NCBI GenBank assembly: GCA_026417295.1
Contig: JAOADN010000004.1
Span: 1-64,000, forward strand
Direction of reading: 5' to 3'
Source: Paracoccaceae bacterium
GTDB lineage: Bacteria > Pseudomonadota > Alphaproteobacteria > Rhodobacterales > Rhodobacteraceae
DNA: 64,000 nt
The position numbers and the translations under genes are program-made. This document shows, piece after piece, positions 1-10,361 of this stretch. Positions within the stretch are counted from its first letter, which is position 1. Each line of letters starts with the position of its first letter. The notes beneath the pieces are model-generated. The model searched no databases and was not told the DNA's origin. It saw only the letters and a program-made list of their open reading frames with translations.

Positions 1-58
1 ACCCTATACCGCGCAGCCGGGCGGGGCCAGCGATTCCCGGCACAGGGTCCGTCTGCGG

Positions 59-568
59 TCAGTCGCGGATCTCCTCCGCGTCCACCCCCCAGAGCGCGGT
101 CTTGCGCACCCAGCCGCGCTCGCCGTCCGCCGTGATCCGGCACCAGTCGATGCTGCAGTCTCCGAGCCTTGCGATGACACCGGCCTCGGCCTCCGCCAGG
201 ATCGTCGCGTCATCCTGGGGCGCGGCCCGCAGGGGCGTCATGTCCGCCTGGACAAGCACGGTGCGGACGCCCGAAAGCAGGGAATAGTGGATCCAGCCGC
301 CCTGTCCGTCCTGATCCTCGACACGCCGCCAGTTGCCGAATTCGGCGGTCACCCGCAAGGGCATGTCGCGATGGGTGAAGACCCAGTCGATCCGGTGGTT
401 CAGGGACGGGCCGCGGCGGACATTGCCCTCCGAGGTCTTGAGCGACACATAGCGCGGCAGCGGCAGGTTGGTGACACGCCCCAGGGTCTCGCCTTCCGCG
501 CCCGTCGCCGCAGTCGCAGGAGCGCAGGCGCAGACGAACGCCAGCACCGCCGCCAGGATCCGGATCAT
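59..568 (-). CDS. SH3 domain-containing secreted protein
   Basis: ORF with N-terminal signal-like segment MIRILAAVLAFVCACAPATA; bacterial SH3-type pattern (SEGNVRRGPSLNHRIDWVF, GGWIHYSLLSG, GWVRKTALWGV). Confidence 0.85.
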   Translation of the reverse strand: MIRILAAVLAFVCACAPATAATGAEGETLGRVTNLPLPRYVSLKTSEGNVRRGPSLNHRIDWVFTHRDMPLRVTAEFGNWRRVEDQDGQGGWIHYSLLSGVRTVLVQADMTPLRAAPQDDATILAEAEAGVIARLGDCSIDWCRITADGERGWVRKTALWGVDAEEIRD

Positions 569-690
569 CGCCTGATGCCTCGTTGCCGCGCCGGTTGGTC
601 CGGCCCCACGGGTCGGGGCTTGTGGACGCCCCGCTTCGCCTGCACTTTGAACCCGTGCGCGCCGATCCGTAAAGAGAGGACTGCCCCGCC

Positions 691-1677
691 ATGCCTTCCC
701 CGCGCCTGACTGTTGTCGTCACGCGACGCCTGCCCGATCCGGTGGAATCGCGGATGCGCGAGCTCTTCGACGTCGAACTGTCGGCCGACGACCGCAGGCT
801 CACGCGCGACGAGCTGGCAGCGGCGATGCGCCGGGCAGATGTGATCGTCCCCTGCATCACCGACCGGATCGACGCGGCGCTCCTTGCGCAGGCCGGCGCG
901 AAGCTGAAGCTGATCGCGAACTACGGGGCGGGCGTCGATCACATCGACGTGGCCTCGGCGCGGCAGCGGGGGGTGCTCGTCTCGAACACGCCGGGCGTCA
1001 TGACGGACGACACCGCCGACATGACGATGGCCCTCATGCTTGCGGTCCTGCGCCGCATCCCCGAGGGCCTGGCCGTGATGCAGCAGGGCAGCTGGACGGG
1101 CTGGGCGCCCACCGCCTTCATGGGGCAGCGGATCGCCGGAAAGCGGCTCGGGATTCTCGGCCTCGGGCGGATCGGTCAGGCTGTGGCAAGGCGCGCGCGC
1201 GTTTTCGGGATGCAGATCCACTACCACAACCGTCGGCGCCTCCGGCCCGAGACCGAGGCCGAACTCGAGGCGACCTGGTGGGAAAGCCTCGACCAGATGG
1301 TGGCGCGGATGGACGTTATCAGCATCAACTGCCCGCACACGCCGGCGACCTTCCACCTTATCAACGCGCGCCGGCTGAAGCTGATGAAGCCGCGGGCCGT
1401 GATCGTCAACACTTCGCGCGGCGAGGTGATCGACGAGAATGCGCTGACGCGCGCGCTCAGGGCCGGAGAGATCGCCGGGGCGGGTCTCGACGTCTTCGAG
1501 CACGGGCACGAGGTCAACCCGCGGCTCCGTGCACTGCCGAACGTGGTCCTGCTGCCCCACATGGGCTCGGCGACGGTCGAGGGCCGGATCGAGATGGGCG
1601 AGAAGGTCATCATCAACATCAAGACCTTCGCCGACGGGCATCGCCCCCCCGATCTGGTCGTCCCCGGCATGCTGTAG
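691..1677 (+). CDS. D-glycerate / 2-hydroxyacid dehydrogenase (D-isomer specific family)
   Basis: GLGRIGQAVARRA NAD-binding motif, NTSRGEVIDENAL, catalytic LLPHMGSAT. Confidence 0.92.
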   Translation: MPSPRLTVVVTRRLPDPVESRMRELFDVELSADDRRLTRDELAAAMRRADVIVPCITDRIDAALLAQAGAKLKLIANYGAGVDHIDVASARQRGVLVSNTPGVMTDDTADMTMALMLAVLRRIPEGLAVMQQGSWTGWAPTAFMGQRIAGKRLGILGLGRIGQAVARRARVFGMQIHYHNRRRLRPETEAELEATWWESLDQMVARMDVISINCPHTPATFHLINARRLKLMKPRAVIVNTSRGEVIDENALTRALRAGEIAGAGLDVFEHGHEVNPRLRALPNVVLLPHMGSATVEGRIEMGEKVIINIKTFADGHRPPDLVVPGML

Positions 1678-1816
1678 CCCGCGGGCACAGCGAGAAGGCC
1701 CGTCAGGGCCGACGAGCGGCTCATCGCTTCCTGCGGGCGCTCTTCGCCGCGTCGGCCCGGTGCCTTCCCTTCGCGGGGTCCGGGACGAGAGGTCCGCGAC
1801 CGCGCTCCGGCCGGCG

Positions 1817-2947
1817 TCAGCCCTTGTCCGCCATCCCGGGCGCCGGGCCGGCCTCTCCCCCGGCGGTCGCCGCCGACGTCCGGGCCGGATCCGGGGCCGC
1901 AGTGCCGCCGCAGACCTTGCAGTCCGCCCGCCGGTCCAGCCTCACCACCCGGTTCTCGGCATGGAGGGCGTCGTAGACAAGCATCCGCCCGCGAAGGCTC
2001 TCGCCGGCCCCGGCGATCTCCTTGATCGCCTCCAGCGCCATCATCGCGCCCATCACGCCGGGAAGGGCGCCAACGACCCCCGCCTCGGCACAGGCCGGTG
2101 CCAGCCCCGGGGCCGGCGCCTCGGGGAAGACGCAGGCATAGCAGGGTGCGCCGCGCGCCGGATCGTAAAGCGAGATCTGCCCTTCCCACTGCGCGATCGC
2201 CGCAGCGATCAGCGGCTTGCCGGTCCTGACGGCTGCCGCATTGGCCAGATAGCGCGTGGGAAAGTTGTCGGAGCCGTCGAGGACCAGATCGTAGTCCGCG
2301 AACAGCGGTTCGGCGCCGTCCTCGGTCAGGCGCCGCCGGTAGGCGCGCACCGTGACATGCGGGTTCAGCGCCTTCATCGCGGCGGCCGCGGACTGAACCT
2401 TCGGCATGCCGAGCCGCGCGTCCGTGTGGATCACCTGCCGCTGGAGGTTCGAGACCGATACCTCGTCATCGTCGATCACGCCGATCGTGCCGACGCCCGC
2501 CGCGGCAAGATAGAGCAGCGCAGGCGACCCGAGGCCACCGGCCCCGATCACCAGGACGCGCGCGGACTTGAGCCTTCTCTGCCCCGGCCCGCCGATCTCG
2601 CGCAGCACGATGTGGCGGGCATAGCGTTCCAGTTCCGCCGGCGTGAAGGCACCGCCCGGGCCGGGACCGCGGACCTGCGCACCCGCCGCGCGGGCCGCGG
2701 CGGCGGCCTTCGCACGCGCGACCCACCAGCCGTAGGCCGCCAGCAGCGCCGTGACGAGCCCCAGGGCAAGCCAGCCGCGCCGCGTCACGCCAAGCCCCTG
2801 CATCAGCGGATGGGTGGCCGGCAGGACCAGCGTCGCGCCCAGGATGCCGAGGTAGAAGATGCCAAGCGCGGCGGCGGTCACCCGCAGCGGCAGCTTCAGG
2901 ATGAAGCCGAGGCTGGCGATGACCAGGACGGCGAGAAGGACGTTCAT
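1817..2947 (-). CDS. HesA/MoeB/ThiF family E1-like adenylyltransferase with N-terminal transmembrane segments
   Basis: ARHIVLREIGGPGQRRLKSARVLVIGAGGLGSPALLYL, SDNFPTRYLAN, CxxC (CYAC, CKVC); start at MNVLLAVLV overlaps the dut stop (ATGA). Confidence 0.9.
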   Translation of the reverse strand: MNVLLAVLVIASLGFILKLPLRVTAAALGIFYLGILGATLVLPATHPLMQGLGVTRRGWLALGLVTALLAAYGWWVARAKAAAAARAAGAQVRGPGPGGAFTPAELERYARHIVLREIGGPGQRRLKSARVLVIGAGGLGSPALLYLAAAGVGTIGVIDDDEVSVSNLQRQVIHTDARLGMPKVQSAAAAMKALNPHVTVRAYRRRLTEDGAEPLFADYDLVLDGSDNFPTRYLANAAAVRTGKPLIAAAIAQWEGQISLYDPARGAPCYACVFPEAPAPGLAPACAEAGVVGALPGVMGAMMALEAIKEIAGAGESLRGRMLVYDALHAENRVVRLDRRADCKVCGGTAAPDPARTSAATAGGEAGPAPGMADKG

Positions 2948-3414
2948 CCGCGCCCCGTCGAGCCGAACCCGCCCTCGCCGCGGCCGCTCGCCGAAAGGCT
3001 CCCGGCCACCCGGAAGACTGCCCGGGCGACGGGGGCCACGACCATCTGCGCGATCCGCTCGCCGTGCCGGATCGTGTAGGGCTCCGGACCGAAATTGATG
3101 AGCAGCACGCCAAGCGGCCCGCGGTAGTCGCTGTCGATCGTGCCCGGCGTGTTGGGCAGGCTGATCCCGAACTTCAGCGCCAGGCCGGACCGCGGCCGGA
3201 TCTGGATCTCGAAACCCTCTGGGATCTCGATGCGCAGGCCCGTCGGGACCACCGCCCGGTGCATCGGGTCGAGTGTGAATCCGCGCTCCCGGTCGGCCGC
3301 CCTCAGGTTGGCGCGGATGTCGGCCCCGGCCGATCCGGCCGTCTCGTAGGACGGCAGCGCGATCTCCGGGTCCGCCCAGTCCTCGCGCAGGACCCGGATC
3401 ACGGGGGCATTCAT
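2944..3414 (-). CDS. dut: dUTP diphosphatase
   Basis: Trimeric dUTPase motifs AGADIRAN, RSGLALKFGISLPNTPGTIDSDYRGP, RIAQMVV, C-terminal GRGEGGFGSTG. Confidence 0.96.
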   Translation of the reverse strand: MNAPVIRVLREDWADPEIALPSYETAGSAGADIRANLRAADRERGFTLDPMHRAVVPTGLRIEIPEGFEIQIRPRSGLALKFGISLPNTPGTIDSDYRGPLGVLLINFGPEPYTIRHGERIAQMVVAPVARAVFRVAGSLSASGRGEGGFGSTGRG

Positions 3415-4619
3415 GCCGGCTCTCCCAGAGCCAGGGCGATGCGGTCCGCAAGGCGTCGTGCGACGGCCTGCTTGCTCATGCGCGGCCAGGCCTCGGCCCC
3501 GTCCGGCGTGATCAGCGTCACCGCGTTCTCCGATCCCCCCATGATTCCCGTCTCCGGCGAGACGTCGTTTGCAACGATCCAGTCGCAGCCCTTGCGCTGC
3601 CGCTTTGCCGTCGCCTGGGCCAGGACATCCCCGGTCTCGGCCGCGAAGCCGACCACGAGCCGCGGCCTGCCGTCCCTCATCCCGGCAACCGCCTTAAGGA
3701 TGTCGGGGTTCTCCGAAAGCGACAGGACGGGCGGCCTGCCCGATCCGTCCTTCTTGATCTTGGCATCGCGGGCATCCTCGACGCGCCAGTCCGCCACCGC
3801 CGCTGCAAAGACCGCTGCATCCGCGGGCAGTGCGGCCCGGACGGCGGCCTCCATCTCGCGCGCGGTCTGGACAGGAATGACCGTCACGCCCTGCGGCGGC
3901 GGCACGCTTGCCGGTCCGGTGACAAAGGTGACCCTTGCGCCAAGGTCGCGCAGGGCGGCCGCCAGGGCCGCCCCCTGCGCCCCCGAGGACCGGTTGGCGA
4001 TGTAGCGCACCGGATCGATCGGCTCGTGGGTCGGCCCCGAAGTCACCAGGACATGCCGCCCCCTGAGCTTTCCCTCCGCCAGCGCCGCCGAAACGGCGGC
4101 AACGATGGCCTCCGGCTCCGCCATCCGGCCGAAGCCGAACTCGCCGCAGGCCATGGGCCCCTCGTCCGGACCGACGACGAGCACCCCGTCCCCGCGCAGC
4201 ACGGAAAGGTTCCGCCGCGTCGCGGGATGGTCCCACATCCGCACGTTCATCGCCGGCGCCGCCAGAACCCGCTTGTCCGTCGCAAGGAGCAGGGTCGAGG
4301 CAAGGTCGTCGGCATGACCGCCGGCCATCTTCGCCATCAGGTCGGCCGTGGCGGGGGCAACGACCACAAGGTCCGCCGCCCGGCTGAGCTCGATATGGCC
4401 CATCTCGGCCTCGTCGGTCAGGTCGAAGAGGTTCCGATAGACCCTGCTTCCCGCCAGCGCGGCCACCGACAAAGGCGTCACGAATTCCTCCGCCGCGCGC
4501 GTCATGACCGGGGTCACCGAGGCGCCCGCATCCTTCAGGCGCCGGATCGTCTCCAGAACCTTGTAGCCAGCGATCCCCCCGCCGATGATCAGCAGAATGC
4601 GCCTGCCGGCCAGCATCAC
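3411..4619 (-). CDS. coaBC: Bifunctional phosphopantothenoylcysteine decarboxylase / phosphopantothenate-cysteine ligase
   Basis: RILLIIGGGIAGYKVLETIRRL, PAMNVRMWDHPATRRN, VTSGPTHEPIDPVRYIANRSSG. Confidence 0.96.
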   Translation of the reverse strand: MMLAGRRILLIIGGGIAGYKVLETIRRLKDAGASVTPVMTRAAEEFVTPLSVAALAGSRVYRNLFDLTDEAEMGHIELSRAADLVVVAPATADLMAKMAGGHADDLASTLLLATDKRVLAAPAMNVRMWDHPATRRNLSVLRGDGVLVVGPDEGPMACGEFGFGRMAEPEAIVAAVSAALAEGKLRGRHVLVTSGPTHEPIDPVRYIANRSSGAQGAALAAALRDLGARVTFVTGPASVPPPQGVTVIPVQTAREMEAAVRAALPADAAVFAAAVADWRVEDARDAKIKKDGSGRPPVLSLSENPDILKAVAGMRDGRPRLVVGFAAETGDVLAQATAKRQRKGCDWIVANDVSPETGIMGGSENAVTLITPDGAEAWPRMSKQAVARRLADRIALALGEPA

Positions 4620-4720
4620 CGTCCCCTTCCGGTCCGGTGAAAGGATTACGGGTCCCGCGCCCCCAACACAAGCGCGCCGACCGCGGCCCTCCGGCGCGGG
4701 CGCCCTGCGGCCGGGTCAGG

Positions 4721-5599
4721 CTAGCGCACGAAGTGCAGCACCTCGCGCGACTGCGCCTCGAGGCTCCTGCGCATCTTGGCGAAGGCCTGCGCCTCGAGCT
4801 GGCGCACGCGCTCCTTCGACAGGTGCAGCTCCTCGCCCAGCGATTCCAGCGTGCGCGCAGGCTCGCGCAGCTTCCGTTCGGCGACGATGTATCTCTCGCG
4901 CTCGGTCAGGCTGCGCATGGCAGTCCGCAGCCAGTCGCGCAGGCGCTCGGCATCATGCGTCATCGCAACGGTCTCGGCCGCCTGGGCCGAGCCGTCCTCC
5001 AGCGCGTCGATCCATTCCCGCCCGTCCTCGTCGGCCGATTGCAGCGCATTCAGCGAGAAGTCCGGCCCCGCCAGACGACCCTCCATCATTTCCACATCGG
5101 CCAGCGGCACCCCGACCTCGCGCGCGATCCGCTCGCGCAGCTGGTGCCCGTCAAGCCGTATGCCTGCGGCATCCGCCTCGCGCTCCAGCCGGGCCTGGAC
5201 GCGGCGCATGTTGAAGAACAGCGCCTTCTGCGACGAGGTTGATCCCGTCCGCACCATGGACCAGTTGCGCATCACGTAGTCCTGGATGGACGCCTTGATC
5301 CACCACACGGCATAGGTCGAGAAGCGCAGCCCCCGGTCGGGGTCGAACTTGTCGGCCGCCTTCATCAGTCCCAGGCCGGCCTCCTGGATCAGGTCGTTCA
5401 TCGGCGCGCCGTAGCGCCGGAACCGCGCCGCCATCGAGATCGCAAGCCGCATGTAGGCCGTCACCAGCCGGTGCAGCGCGGCCTCGTCCCGCCTGTCGCG
5501 CCAGGCATAGGCCAGCTGCAGCTCGGTTTCGGCGTCGAGCAGTTCGGCCTTCATGGCCTTGCGCGAGATCGTGCCGTCCGGTGAAGCGTCAAGGGCCAT
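4721..5599 (-). CDS. RNA polymerase sigma-32 type factor (RpoH family)
   Basis: Region 2 DLIQEAGLGLMKAADKFDPDRGLRFSTYAVWWIKASIQDYVMRNWSMVRTGSTSSQKALFFNMRR; region 4 TLESLGEELHLSKERVRQLEAQAF. Confidence 0.94.
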   Translation of the reverse strand: MALDASPDGTISRKAMKAELLDAETELQLAYAWRDRRDEAALHRLVTAYMRLAISMAARFRRYGAPMNDLIQEAGLGLMKAADKFDPDRGLRFSTYAVWWIKASIQDYVMRNWSMVRTGSTSSQKALFFNMRRVQARLEREADAAGIRLDGHQLRERIAREVGVPLADVEMMEGRLAGPDFSLNALQSADEDGREWIDALEDGSAQAAETVAMTHDAERLRDWLRTAMRSLTERERYIVAERKLREPARTLESLGEELHLSKERVRQLEAQAFAKMRRSLEAQSREVLHFVR

Positions 5600-5654
5600 T
5601 GCGTTCCTCTCTGCCTTGCGGCTAACCGCTTTTCGGGAACTACGGCGGACGGAT

Positions 5655-6236
5655 GTGAACGGATCACTCGCGGAAGCAGGGCCGAAGGTCTCGCTCGTCA
5701 TCGGCGGGGCGCGGTCGGGGAAGTCGTCCCTGGCCGGCAGGCTGGCCATGCGCCTGTCGGGCAGCGGCCGCCTCCATCTCGTCGCCACCGCCACGGCGGG
5801 GGACGAGGAAATGGCGGACCGCATCGCGCGCCACCGCGCCGATCGCGCGGCCTCGGGCGTCGGCTGGATCCTTCACGAGGTCCCGCATGACCTGCCCGCC
5901 GTGCTCGGGACCTTCGGCCCCGGGGACGTCGTGGTCGTCGATTGCCTCACGCTCTGGCTCGCGAACGTCACCGCCGGCGGGGCGGAGACGCCCGGCGATG
6001 CGGCGGAAACCGCCTGCAAGGGCCTGATCGGGGCACTTGAGGCGACGACTGCAACCGTCGTCCTGGTCTCGAACGAGGTCGGCTGGGGCATCGTGCCCGC
6101 CAACCCGCTGGGACGATCCTTCCGGGATGCACAGGGGCGGGTCAATGCCCGGGTCGCAGCCCGTGCCGATCTGGTCGTCGGGGTGATGGCGGGGCTGCCC
6201 TTCGTGCTCAAGGGCCGGCTGCCCGATGGGCTGTGA
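5655..6236 (+). CDS. cobU: Bifunctional adenosylcobinamide kinase / adenosylcobinamide-phosphate guanylyltransferase
   Basis: SLVIGGARSGKSSLAGRLA P-loop, VVDCLTLWLANV, VSNEVGWGIVP; GTG start chosen because longer ORF overlaps the divergent sigma factor gene. Confidence 0.93.
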   Translation: MNGSLAEAGPKVSLVIGGARSGKSSLAGRLAMRLSGSGRLHLVATATAGDEEMADRIARHRADRAASGVGWILHEVPHDLPAVLGTFGPGDVVVVDCLTLWLANVTAGGAETPGDAAETACKGLIGALEATTATVVLVSNEVGWGIVPANPLGRSFRDAQGRVNARVAARADLVVGVMAGLPFVLKGRLPDGL

Positions 6237-6350
6237 CGGGCGCCTGCGGCCCGGCCCATCACGCGGCGTGATGGATCTGCGAACGAAGCGTCATTTTACC
6301 TCCTGCGGTGCCGCCACTAGGTTTCGCGTCCGGTCCGCAGCAGGAGACTC

Positions 6351-7250
6351 ATGATGACCTACCGCCTAGCCATCGGCGACCGCAGCTATTCCAGCTGGTC
6401 GCTGCGCGCGTGGCTGCTGTTCGACAGGACCGGGATCCCGGTCGCCGTCGAGACCGGCATCCTCTATTCCGACGATCTCCGGCGCCTGCTCTCGCGCTTT
6501 CCGCCGGCCCGCCTCGTTCCGGCGATCGAGACACCCGACGGCGAGGTGGTGGGCGAGACCCTTGCAATCGCCGAGACTCTCGCCGAAAGGCATCCCGAGG
6601 CCGGGATCTGGCCCGCAGACCCGGCTGCGCGCGCCATGGCCCGCTACATGTGCGCCGAGATGCATGCCGGCTTCCAGGATCTCCGGTCCGAATGCCCGAT
6701 GAACCTTCGCAAGAGCTATGTTGAATCCGCGCCGTCCGGGGCCGTGAAGGCCGATCTGGCGCGGATCGAGGCGATCTGGGCGCGGGCGCGTGCCCGTTTC
6801 GGGGCCGGGGGGCCCTGGCTCTTCGGGTCCTGGTCGGCGGCGGATGCCTTCTTCGCGCCCGTGGCCGGCCGGATCGCAACCTACAACCTGCCTGTCGGCC
6901 AGGATGCCCGGGCCTATGTGGACCATCACCTGGCCGACCCGTCCTTCCGGCGCTGGCGCGCGATGGGCCTCGCGGAGCCGCTGGAACAGCCCTTCTATCG
7001 CAGGCCCCATGCCGAACGGCCCTGGCCAGGTCCTGCGCCGCGCCGGGCCTCGATCGCCGAAGGGCCGGCGGAAAATCTCGCCTGTCCCCATTCGGGCGGC
7101 CCCGTCAGCCATTTTCTCAGGATGGACGGAAGGACCTGGGGCTTCTGCACCGCCTTCTGCCGCGACATGACGCTGGCCGATCCCGAAGCCTGGCCCGCCT
7201 TCATGGACATGGTGCGTCTGAGGGCCGCATCGGCAGCCGCCGGGCGCTAG
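6351..7250 (+). CDS. Glutathione S-transferase family protein with C-terminal YHS-like Cys motif domain
   Basis: GST N-terminal fold sequence (SYSSWSLRAWLLFDRTGIP, RLVPAIETPDG) plus C-terminal CPHSGGPVSHFLRMDGRTWGFCTAFCRD. Confidence 0.88.
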   Translation: MMTYRLAIGDRSYSSWSLRAWLLFDRTGIPVAVETGILYSDDLRRLLSRFPPARLVPAIETPDGEVVGETLAIAETLAERHPEAGIWPADPAARAMARYMCAEMHAGFQDLRSECPMNLRKSYVESAPSGAVKADLARIEAIWARARARFGAGGPWLFGSWSAADAFFAPVAGRIATYNLPVGQDARAYVDHHLADPSFRRWRAMGLAEPLEQPFYRRPHAERPWPGPAPRRASIAEGPAENLACPHSGGPVSHFLRMDGRTWGFCTAFCRDMTLADPEAWPAFMDMVRLRAASAAAGR

Positions 7251-7396
7251 ACGGGCGCGGCGCCCCACGCCTGGTCGGGAAGGGTCTGCGCACCACCGCT
7301 TCTCCGGCCGGGTCGGCGCCATCCCGCCGCAGCGGTCCCGTTAACCATTCCGCAACGGCTGTGACCTAGCTGTTAACCTGTCTTGCGGGGTCGGTC

Positions 7397-8911
7397 ATGG
7401 TTGCACGCACCTATTCCGTGGCCTTCGAGGGGGTCGAGGCCCGCCTTGTCGAGGTGCAGTGCGCGGTGGCGACCGGGCTGCCCGCCTTCGGCGTCGTCGG
7501 CCTGCCGGACAAGGCGGTCAGCGAGGCCCGCGATCGCGTCCGTGCGGCCCTCGGTGCGCTGTCCATCGCCCTTCCGTCCAAGCGCATCACGGTCAACCTC
7601 TCCCCGGCTGACCTGCCCAAGGAAGGGTCGCATTTCGACCTGCCGATCGCCCTCGCACTTCTCGCCGCGATCGAGATCCTGCCGCTTGAGGAGATCGAGG
7701 ACACGGTGGCCCTGGGCGAGCTCTCGCTGGACGGCCGTCTCGTGCAGGTCATCGGCGCACTGCCCGCTGCCGTCGCGGCGGCAGCGGAAGGCAAGGCGCT
7801 GCTCTGCCCTGCCGCCTGCAGCGCCGAGGCGGCCTGGGTCGGTGCCGCGCGCGTGCACGGCGCCGCGACGCTGACGGAAGTCCTGCGGCACTTCTCCGGC
7901 GAGGCGCCGCTGCCGCAGGCCCGGCCCGGCGAGGTGACCGCCGGTCCCTCTGCGCGCGACCTGCGCGACGTGAAGGGCCAGGAACGGGCCAAGCGTGCGA
8001 TCGAGATCGCGGCCGCCGGGCGCCACCACATCCTCATGGTGGGCCCCCCCGGATCGGGCAAGTCGATGCTCGCATCGCGCCTGCCGGGCATCCTGCCGCC
8101 GCTGACCCCGGCCGAGGCGCTGGAAACCTCGATGATCCACTCCCTGGCGGGGCTGCTCGACGACGGCGGCATCAGCCGTCAGCGGCCCTACCGGGAACCG
8201 CACCACACGGCCAGCATGGCCGCGATCGTTGGCGGGGGGCGCGGCGCGAAGCCGGGAGAGATCAGCCTCGCGCATAATGGCGTCCTGTTCATGGACGAGT
8301 TTCCGGAATTCCCGCGCACCGTCCTCGAGACGCTGCGCCAGCCCATCGAGACCGGCGAGGTCGTCGTGGCGCGGGCCAATGCCCATGTCAGGTATCCCTG
8401 CCGCTTCCTCCTGGTGGCGGCCGCAAATCCCTGCCGATGCGGCTTTCTGACCGATCCTTCCCGGGCCTGCGGGAAGGCGCCCCTCTGCGGCGAGGACTAC
8501 CTCGGCCGGATCTCGGGCCCGCTCCTCGACCGCTTCGATCTTCGCATCGAGGTGCCGCCCGTGGCCTGGACCGAGCTCGGGCAGGTCGCAGCCGGCGAGA
8601 GCTCGGCCACCGTCGCGGCCCGCGTGGCCGAGGCACGTGCCCGTCAGGCGCACCGCTTCCGCGAGACGCCCGGCCTGCGCGTGAACGCGGACTGCGAGGG
8701 GCGCCTGCTCGAGGATGTCGCGACGCCCGATGCCGCGGGTGCCGACCTGCTGGCCAGGGTCGCGGACCGGTTCGGTCTCTCGGCGCGGGGCTATCACCGC
8801 GTCCTCCGGGTGGCCCGGACGATCGCCGATCTCGACGGGTCGGCCGGCGTCGGCGCACCCCATGTCGCCGAGGCGCTGGGCTACCGGCTGACGGCCAGGG
8901 TCGCGGCCTGA
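7397..8911 (+). CDS. YifB family Mg chelatase-like AAA ATPase (ComM-like)
   Basis: GLPAFGVVGLPDKAVSEARDRVRAAL, GPPGSGKSMLASRLPGILPPL, FMDEFPEF. Confidence 0.95.
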   Translation: MVARTYSVAFEGVEARLVEVQCAVATGLPAFGVVGLPDKAVSEARDRVRAALGALSIALPSKRITVNLSPADLPKEGSHFDLPIALALLAAIEILPLEEIEDTVALGELSLDGRLVQVIGALPAAVAAAAEGKALLCPAACSAEAAWVGAARVHGAATLTEVLRHFSGEAPLPQARPGEVTAGPSARDLRDVKGQERAKRAIEIAAAGRHHILMVGPPGSGKSMLASRLPGILPPLTPAEALETSMIHSLAGLLDDGGISRQRPYREPHHTASMAAIVGGGRGAKPGEISLAHNGVLFMDEFPEFPRTVLETLRQPIETGEVVVARANAHVRYPCRFLLVAAANPCRCGFLTDPSRACGKAPLCGEDYLGRISGPLLDRFDLRIEVPPVAWTELGQVAAGESSATVAARVAEARARQAHRFRETPGLRVNADCEGRLLEDVATPDAAGADLLARVADRFGLSARGYHRVLRVARTIADLDGSAGVGAPHVAEALGYRLTARVAA

Positions 8912-8921
8912 GCCCTCCGCC

Positions 8922-9875
8922 TCAGCCGCTTCCGGCCGAACGTCTCGCCTCGATCGCCTCCCAGATCATCCGCGCCGCGTTCGTGCCGTCGAAACGCTCC
9001 AGTTCCTGCAGGCCGGTGGGCGAGGTCACGTTGATCTCGGTCAGCCAGTCGCCGATGACGTCGATGCCCACGAAGATCTGCCCCTTCTCGCGCAGGGTCG
9101 GGCCGATGGCCGCGCAGATCTCCCTGTCGCGCGCGGTAAGGACGGTCGGCTCGGGCCGGCCGCCCACATGCATGTTCGATCGCGTCTCGCCCTCGGCCGG
9201 CACCCGGTTGATCGCGCCCACCGCCACGCCGTCGACAAGGATGATCCGCTTGTCGCCCCGGACGACGTCGGGGACGTATTTCTGCACGATGAGCGGCTCA
9301 CGGTTGATGCCGGTGAACAGCTCGTGCAGGGAGGCGAGGTTGCGGTCCGCGGGGTCGAGCCGGAACACGCCCGCGCCGCCGTTTCCGTAGAGGGGCTTCA
9401 GGATCACGTCGCCATGCCGGTGCTTGAAGGCGCGGATCGTCGCAAGGTCGCGCGCGATCAGCGTCGGCGGGGTCAGCTCCGGAAAGTTCAGGACCAGGAG
9501 CTTCTCGGGCGAGTTGCGCACCCAGAATGGATCGTTGACGACGAGGGTTCCGGGATGGATCCGGTCCAGGACATGCGTCGTCGTGATGTAGCCCATGTCG
9601 AACGGCGGGTCCTGCCTCAGCCAGACGACATCCATCCCGGCAAGGTCGGCCTCGGTCTCGGGTCCGAGGGTGAAGTGGTTCCCCCTCTCGCGCCGGACGG
9701 AAAGCGGCCAGCCGCGCGCGATCACGCGGCCCTCGCGATAGGCCAGGCGGTCCGGCGTGTAGTAGAACAGGCTGTGGCCGCGCGCCTCGGCCTCGAGGGC
9801 CAGGCGGAAGGTGGAATCGGCATCGATGTTGATCCCGGCGATCGGGTCCATCTGGATGGCGACCTTGAGCGGCAT
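8922..9875 (-). CDS. gshB: Glutathione synthase
   Basis: [60 protein letters not shown]. Confidence 0.96.
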   Translation of the reverse strand: MPLKVAIQMDPIAGINIDADSTFRLALEAEARGHSLFYYTPDRLAYREGRVIARGWPLSVRRERGNHFTLGPETEADLAGMDVVWLRQDPPFDMGYITTTHVLDRIHPGTLVVNDPFWVRNSPEKLLVLNFPELTPPTLIARDLATIRAFKHRHGDVILKPLYGNGGAGVFRLDPADRNLASLHELFTGINREPLIVQKYVPDVVRGDKRIILVDGVAVGAINRVPAEGETRSNMHVGGRPEPTVLTARDREICAAIGPTLREKGQIFVGIDVIGDWLTEINVTSPTGLQELERFDGTNAARMIWEAIEARRSAGSG

Positions 9876-9974
9876 GATCCCTCCCCGCAGGCGTGCCCCG
9901 GCGGCAGTCTTGGCCGAGGCCGCGGCGGGATGCAACACGCGCGGCCTGCCGCTCCCGGTGCCCCGGCGGGGCCG

Positions 9975-10361
9975 TCAGCCCAGGCCGAATGCCGCCTCGC
10001 GTACCTCGATCCGCCCCGCGGAATCCACGAGCGCCACGTCGAAACGCACCGGCGTCGCCTGGCCCGCGGGCCGCCCGGAAAGGAATTCGGCGGCCGCGGC
10101 ATAGATGCGGGCCATCTGTCCCCGGCTCAGCCGCTCGGCTGCCCTGTCATGGCTGTCGGCCGACTTGACCTCGACGAAGACCAGCCCGTCGCCCTCTTCC
10201 GCGACAAGGTCGATCTCGCCGGCCGATCCGCGCCAGCGCCGGGCCGCGATGCGCCGCCCCGTGCCCTCGTAATGGCGCAGCACGCTGTCCTCCGCCGCCA
10301 GGCCGCTTCGCCAGGCAAGGGAACCCGCCGCTGCGCGGACTGCCCCGTGGCGCCGTCTCAT
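9975..10361 (-). CDS. YraN family protein (UPF0102)
   Basis: GEIDLVAEEGDGLVFVEVKS nuclease-like motif; downstream of rsmI. Confidence 0.9.
   Translation of the reverse strand: MRRRHGAVRAAAGSLAWRSGLAAEDSVLRHYEGTGRRIAARRWRGSAGEIDLVAEEGDGLVFVEVKSADSHDRAAERLSRGQMARIYAAAAEFLSGRPAGQATPVRFDVALVDSAGRIEVREAAFGLG

Noticed and set aside
1529-3079. 516-aa plus-strand ORF overlapping the dehydrogenase end, MoeB-like and dut genes
   Set aside because: Antisense/out-of-frame shadow of three supported genes.
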